A DNA stretch of 64,000 nt from Struthio camelus. Lineage: Eukaryota > Chordata > Aves > Struthioniformes > Struthionidae. This document shows positions 60,173 through 64,000 of this stretch, piece after piece; within the stretch, counting starts at the first letter, position 1; the number at the start of each line of letters is the position of its first letter. The notes beneath the pieces were generated by a model. It ran no database searches. It was not told the origin of the DNA and saw only the letters and a list, made by a program, of their open reading frames with translations. Position numbers and translations under genes: made by a program. The DNA is taken from assembly GCF_040807025.1 (NCBI RefSeq), contig NC_090942.1, positions 194,736,247 through 194,800,246 on the forward strand. The letters are read 5' to 3'.

Positions 60173-63100
60173 AACTTGCTGTCAACACAGTCAAATTTTA
60201 CATTGATCAAAGAACAAAATCTTCCCTTGTATATATTCAGAATTCATCTGATGACTGTAGACAGATTTACATGGAAATATTTTCTCTAAAGAACAGAGTA
60301 AGTCCACGTTGCTCCTCAGCGTGAGAAGGAAGGAGTCTGTTTTTTATAAAAGGAATGCTAAATCTGAAATTATATGTTCTTTCTTAACTATCGAACAGCT
60401 GCTTTGCAGCCTGCTCAGTTGCATATCATCTCCAGTGAATATATTTTCAGTCGTCGGTGACTTACTGAGTGCACCAAGGCTATAGTGTTACTCGTATTCT
60501 AAAAGCTGGAACTCTGGACAGGGTAGAGGAGAATTTCATGCCAACTAGAATGGGAGCTGTCAAAGATGGTCTTTTTACCCTCGCTTGATCTCATTCAAAT
60601 GCATCAGCTCTGTTTATTTCAGCTTAAAGAGTACAGTATTCTCATTAAACACTGGCATTAATACTGGAAATCCAATCTGCTGCCGTTGCTGGCATTGCCA
60701 GCACTGGCTAATCATTTAATCCCTCTTTGATTTTTTACTTCCAGCTTTTTCTTTTGACCTCCACTGGGCTGTTTTCTTGTTCAATCCCAGGTGAAAACAC
60801 AGCACAGGTACATTCTGCCTGACACAAGAGCACTGAAATCCTATATGGCATTCATCACTCCATAGTGCTTTCTCACACTGGCTTGCCATTGTTCCACAGT
60901 TCTGCTCAGGGTGAGTCATCTATAGAGGTGTCCAGGTAGTCTGGTTTTCAAATCCAACTGGTCCCTTATACTAGGCAAGAGCACGGGTGGTTCCTACATC
61001 TACCAGCTATTATGGTAGCTAATGCTGCTAGGGGTTGTTGTCTCAGGTCAGGCCAGTTTCCCTACTGGAAGATGTCAGTCTATGATAGGGAACCCCAATT
61101 GTTGCCAAGGCGAAGTCTGGATGAAGTCACACTGTTGTACCCTATACAACATGACTAGTATTCACATAACATTACCAGAGGCTGGTTCCAAAATATCTCA
61201 AGCTCCCTATTCCAGCCATTTTAGAAACAGTGCCCCAGCAGTCAGAGGTCAGGGTTATCTTAAGTTATCCTGTGGCTTATTTCTCCAGCTTTATTTTCTG
61301 GCAGATGGTCCTCAACAACGCCTCACTTAAAAGTGCACGTTTGGTCTTATATTAGACAGTTATTAGAATAAAATCTAGGAAGAGGTCTAAGAACATAGAG
61401 CAGAAATTAAGACCCTGCTTCTCAACCAAATGCCCAAACTACAAAGTTATTTTTACATCCCTTCTCTCTTAATTTGGCTTAATGATTCCTGAATACTTCT
61501 TGACACTGTTACTCAGCCCCAAGGAGATATTCAGGAAGATCTGGCACTAAGCTAAGTTAGAAATCTGGTAAAACAAAGAACCTTGGTAGTAGGATATAAA
61601 TTGTGAATTTGAATCTGCTTAAACAAAAATCGAACCCCTCTCTCATTTCCTGAAAAGTGCTGTAGCTCCTGCCTAAAACGTACACAAGGTAATTAACAAT
61701 ACCCCAAAAAACTATTCCCTAAATATGTGAGACCCGCATTTGGGACTTGGATATCCCTGTGGAAGATGCCCAGAGCTATTTTCAGGAAATTATCTGTAAG
61801 CGCTTATTTTAGTGGCTTCTAGAAGTTTTAGTGAGAAGAGCAATGAGTACTCAGGAAGCTTGCTGCACAGGGGTCTCAGACCATGGTGTCCCTTTCAGTT
61901 AATCTGGCAAGTAACTGTAATACCTAAATTAAGTGCCTATGACAAGTGATCTACCTAACCAGGCCGTGTGGAGATTAGATGTTGCTATGACATACTCTTG
62001 AGTCATGCTCCTCCATGCATCTCTTGTACAGTGGTTTCCTTTGCATGCAAATCAAGTCCTGTAGGGTTAGAGGAGAAAGCATTTTCCCAGTTCTTGCTCC
62101 AAAATTGAACTGGGATGTGACTAGGACACAGCCAAACCTGGAAGTTAGGAAATGTTCCCTGTTCTAGAAATACAGCCTTGACCTATCATGTCTATTTATA
62201 TCTATGGTTTATATAGAAAGAGATACTAGTCTGAATAACTCATCACAATTAATAGCAGACACATGTACACAGTTAGGTCCCTGCAGCTGTTAGTCTTCAT
62301 ACAGCCCCCAGAGTCTAGAGTAAGGGATGATATACAACCCTTAGAGAAAGAGTACAGATTTCTAGAGGAGAGATGGTATTTGCATTTTTACATTTATTAG
62401 CCTCTGACTTCTTCACTGCCTGAAAGGCTAAGATACCAACACCACGCGTTCATGATTGATTTGGGTTATCGGGGAAGGTATTGGGAAGGAGACTGAGCAC
62501 CCTTCGTGGCCGGTCTAGTTGATTAGATTGCAATTTGGATGATTTTTGCAACAGAGGCTGAGAGCGTCTTGCGACTGTTTTGGGCTGTGCCTACAAGACA
62601 CGATTAGGTGTATTATGGTGTGTGGGTGTGACTGTGATCGTTCAAAGCTGCATGCGTAATGAAGACCAGCCTTGGGCAGGCTTCATTTCTTGTTCTGCCC
62701 TTTTTTCCATTTTTTTTCCTTCTGGCAACTCTTCCTGTGCTTAAGAGTGAGAAAAGGGGCTCAGAGCACTTCTCAGCTGCTCTCAGGATCATGAGGTGAA
62801 AGCTCCAGGCCCAGGAAGGGCACTGAGCTCTACAGAATAGCTCCTTGTCTTCAGGACAGTCCTATCAGGCGGTGGGACAGGGTTTGTGTGAGGCCCATGT
62901 TTGTTGTCTTGGGCTGGCACAGAAAGAGAAAACCACAGCTATGACTACAATGGGATTCAGAAAGACTATGCTATTCTGACTTAACAGATACCTTCAGTGA
63001 CCTCATGGAAGTGTGCTATCCTTCACTTGGAAAGATCATGCTAAGAATAAAGGCATATCTCTGACTCTTCTCCAGCTGCTCAGGTTTCCTCTGCTCTGAT

Positions 63101-63489
63101 AAGACCACGCAGTCTATTGTCAGCTTGCATTAATCCTTGTCAGCATCAATACATGATCTGGACACCTCTCCTTTTGGGACTGATCTGGCATCCACATTCA
63201 CAGAGCACTGAATAGTCCTCATCTGGTAACGGTTACGGCTTTCTCTACTCAATTTCCAAGAAATGAACAATTCTTTATCCCATTATAAAACCCACATCGG
63301 TCTGTTCTCTTCAGCCCTCTTGACCGTTATGCAACATTCCTACACATCTCTTTGTAGCACATCTCATGACCTGTACTTCTCCCAGGTGAGGATCAGGCAG
63401 AGAGGCACTGCAGAAAGGATACCTGCATTAAGGCTATCAGTAACGGTCTTTGAAATCCTGTGCAGTGCATTGGTATTTTTAATACAGAA
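60173..63489. other. Unique non-coding stretch with a CpG-dense segment
   Basis: No gene is seen. The segment 62445-62655 is listed separately. The open frame at 61022-61330 (102 codons, plus) has no recognisable family. The remainder is CpG-poor, AT-rich and apparently single-copy. Confidence 0.5.
62445..62655. promoter_or_regulatory. CpG-dense, non-repetitive segment
   Basis: Ten CpG dinucleotides occur in about 210 bp, close to the number expected from composition in a genome where CpG is otherwise strongly depleted. The segment includes ACGCGT and GGCCGG plus AT-rich homeodomain-like and C/EBP-like words (TTGATTAGATTGCAATTTGG, 62519-62538). It matches no repeat I know. The pattern is what a small enhancer or conserved non-coding element can look like, but conservation cannot be seen from one sequence. 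Confidence 0.28.
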
Positions 63490-63612
63490 AAAACACAGAA
63501 ATGCTGGTTGAAAGGGACATCTGGAGGTCATCTAGTCCTGTTTGTCCAACCTCCTGTTTGCAGCAGGACTGTTGCCAGCACTATATCAGGTCAGCTGTGA
63601 GTATCTCATACC
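63490..63612 (-). mobile_element. CR1 LINE 3' end, antisense fragment
   Basis: The plus strand reads as the reverse complement of a CR1 3' terminus: GCTGGTTGAAAGGGACATCT (63503-63522), GGAGGTCATCTAGTCCTG (63523-63540), then CCAACCTCCTGTTTGCAGCA (63547-63566) and GTCAGCTGTGAGTATCTCAT (63590-63609). These match 'ggttggaagggacctctggagatcatctagtccaacc...ctgctcaagcagg...gaatatctcc'. Only about 120 bp of the 3' UTR remains. It is intermediate in divergence between the 45.7-kb CR1 and the oldest fragments. Confidence 0.85.
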
Positions 63613-64000
63613 TTCTTCACTTCTCTGAATTAAATTCAAATTTGAGTTTTTTTTTCTCCCCCATACCTTTATCTTTTTTAATACAACCACCATCATTGCT
63701 AGTACAGGCTAGCAAATCTCCAGGCTTCTGCCCCACCTGTGCTCCTTCCGTAGTTTCCTTTGATCTTGTCCTATTGCTATAGCTTTTTTTCCATTATCAT
63801 CAGGATTGTCTTTGTACTGGTGCACATCTTTGTTTCTTGAAAGACAAAGCGTGGTGTTTCCTGCCCTCTTACAGAACATATAACATTGTAAGTGTGTGTT
63901 CAGAGTATATTCATTGAATCTTAGGTGAAAACTTTTTAGGACAGGCGTATATGACTTAATGGGTAGCTTTCTGCTCTTGCTCTTCTTTCTTCACGTAGAC
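63613..64000. other. Unique non-coding stretch to window end
   Basis: Pyrimidine-rich (TTTTTTTTCTCCCCCATACC near 63646) and AT-rich DNA. No gene, exon or repeat is recognised before the window ends. Confidence 0.5.

Noticed and set aside
1-64000. CRISPR arrays, bacterial operons, insertion sequences, riboswitches, phage genes
   Set aside because: No regularly spaced direct repeats, ribosome-binding-site-led gene trains or prokaryotic coding density occur. The CR1 elements show that this is vertebrate DNA.

Overview
This window looks like non-coding nuclear DNA from a sauropsid vertebrate, most likely a bird. The clearest evidence is a CR1 LINE at about 45.68-46.39 kb that keeps the typical avian 3' end (ATTCTATGATTCTGT, 46374-46388). 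Several much older CR1 fragments, MIR-like SINE remnants and short repeats with a palindromic core also fit a bird; a crocodilian or turtle is a weaker alternative. Repeats are sparse and mostly old. The species cannot be told from the sequence alone.

I found no protein-coding gene, no recognisable exon and no tRNA, rRNA or snRNA gene. The longest open frames are 161 codons (16095-16580 and 49712-50197, both minus). That is about what 64 kb of AT-rich DNA gives by chance, and neither has a recognisable domain. The window is therefore a gene desert, a large intron or an intergenic region, and a non-coding RNA gene cannot be excluded. There is no operon-like organisation. Family assignments below are by eye against remembered consensus features, without database searches.

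Layout. 0-11.8 kb: mostly unique DNA with two MIR-like remnants (3.4 and 8.6 kb), one (TG)n microsatellite and a CpG-dense patch at 8.05 kb. 11.9-12.5 kb: antisense CR1 reverse-transcriptase fragment. 13.6 and 14.7 kb: two short palindromic-core repeats. 18.65-19.62 kb: an old CR1 3' fragment that abuts a probable 592-bp solo LTR, followed by a G-run block. 21.4-22.7 kb: the longest CR1 remnant, running from endonuclease to reverse transcriptase and interrupted by 24 Ts. 28.5 and 35.2 kb: further old CR1 3' pieces. 40-44.3 kb: palindromic-core repeats, a CpG-dense patch and a second, weaker LTR candidate. 45.7-46.4 kb: the youngest CR1. 49.7-50.4 kb: a palindromic-core repeat next to a CpG-enriched stretch. 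54-56 kb: a possible hAT-type element, a MIR remnant and a compact cluster of direct duplications with a palindrome. 60.1 kb: the best-preserved palindromic-core repeat. 62.4-62.7 kb: a CpG-dense, non-repetitive stretch. 63.5 kb: an antisense CR1 3' end.

No new multi-gene system is visible. The items most worth checking are the solo LTR at 19.03-19.62 kb, the dispersed palindromic-core repeats, the 55.8-kb duplication and palindrome cluster, and the CpG-dense stretches at 49.8 and 62.45 kb as candidate regulatory DNA.
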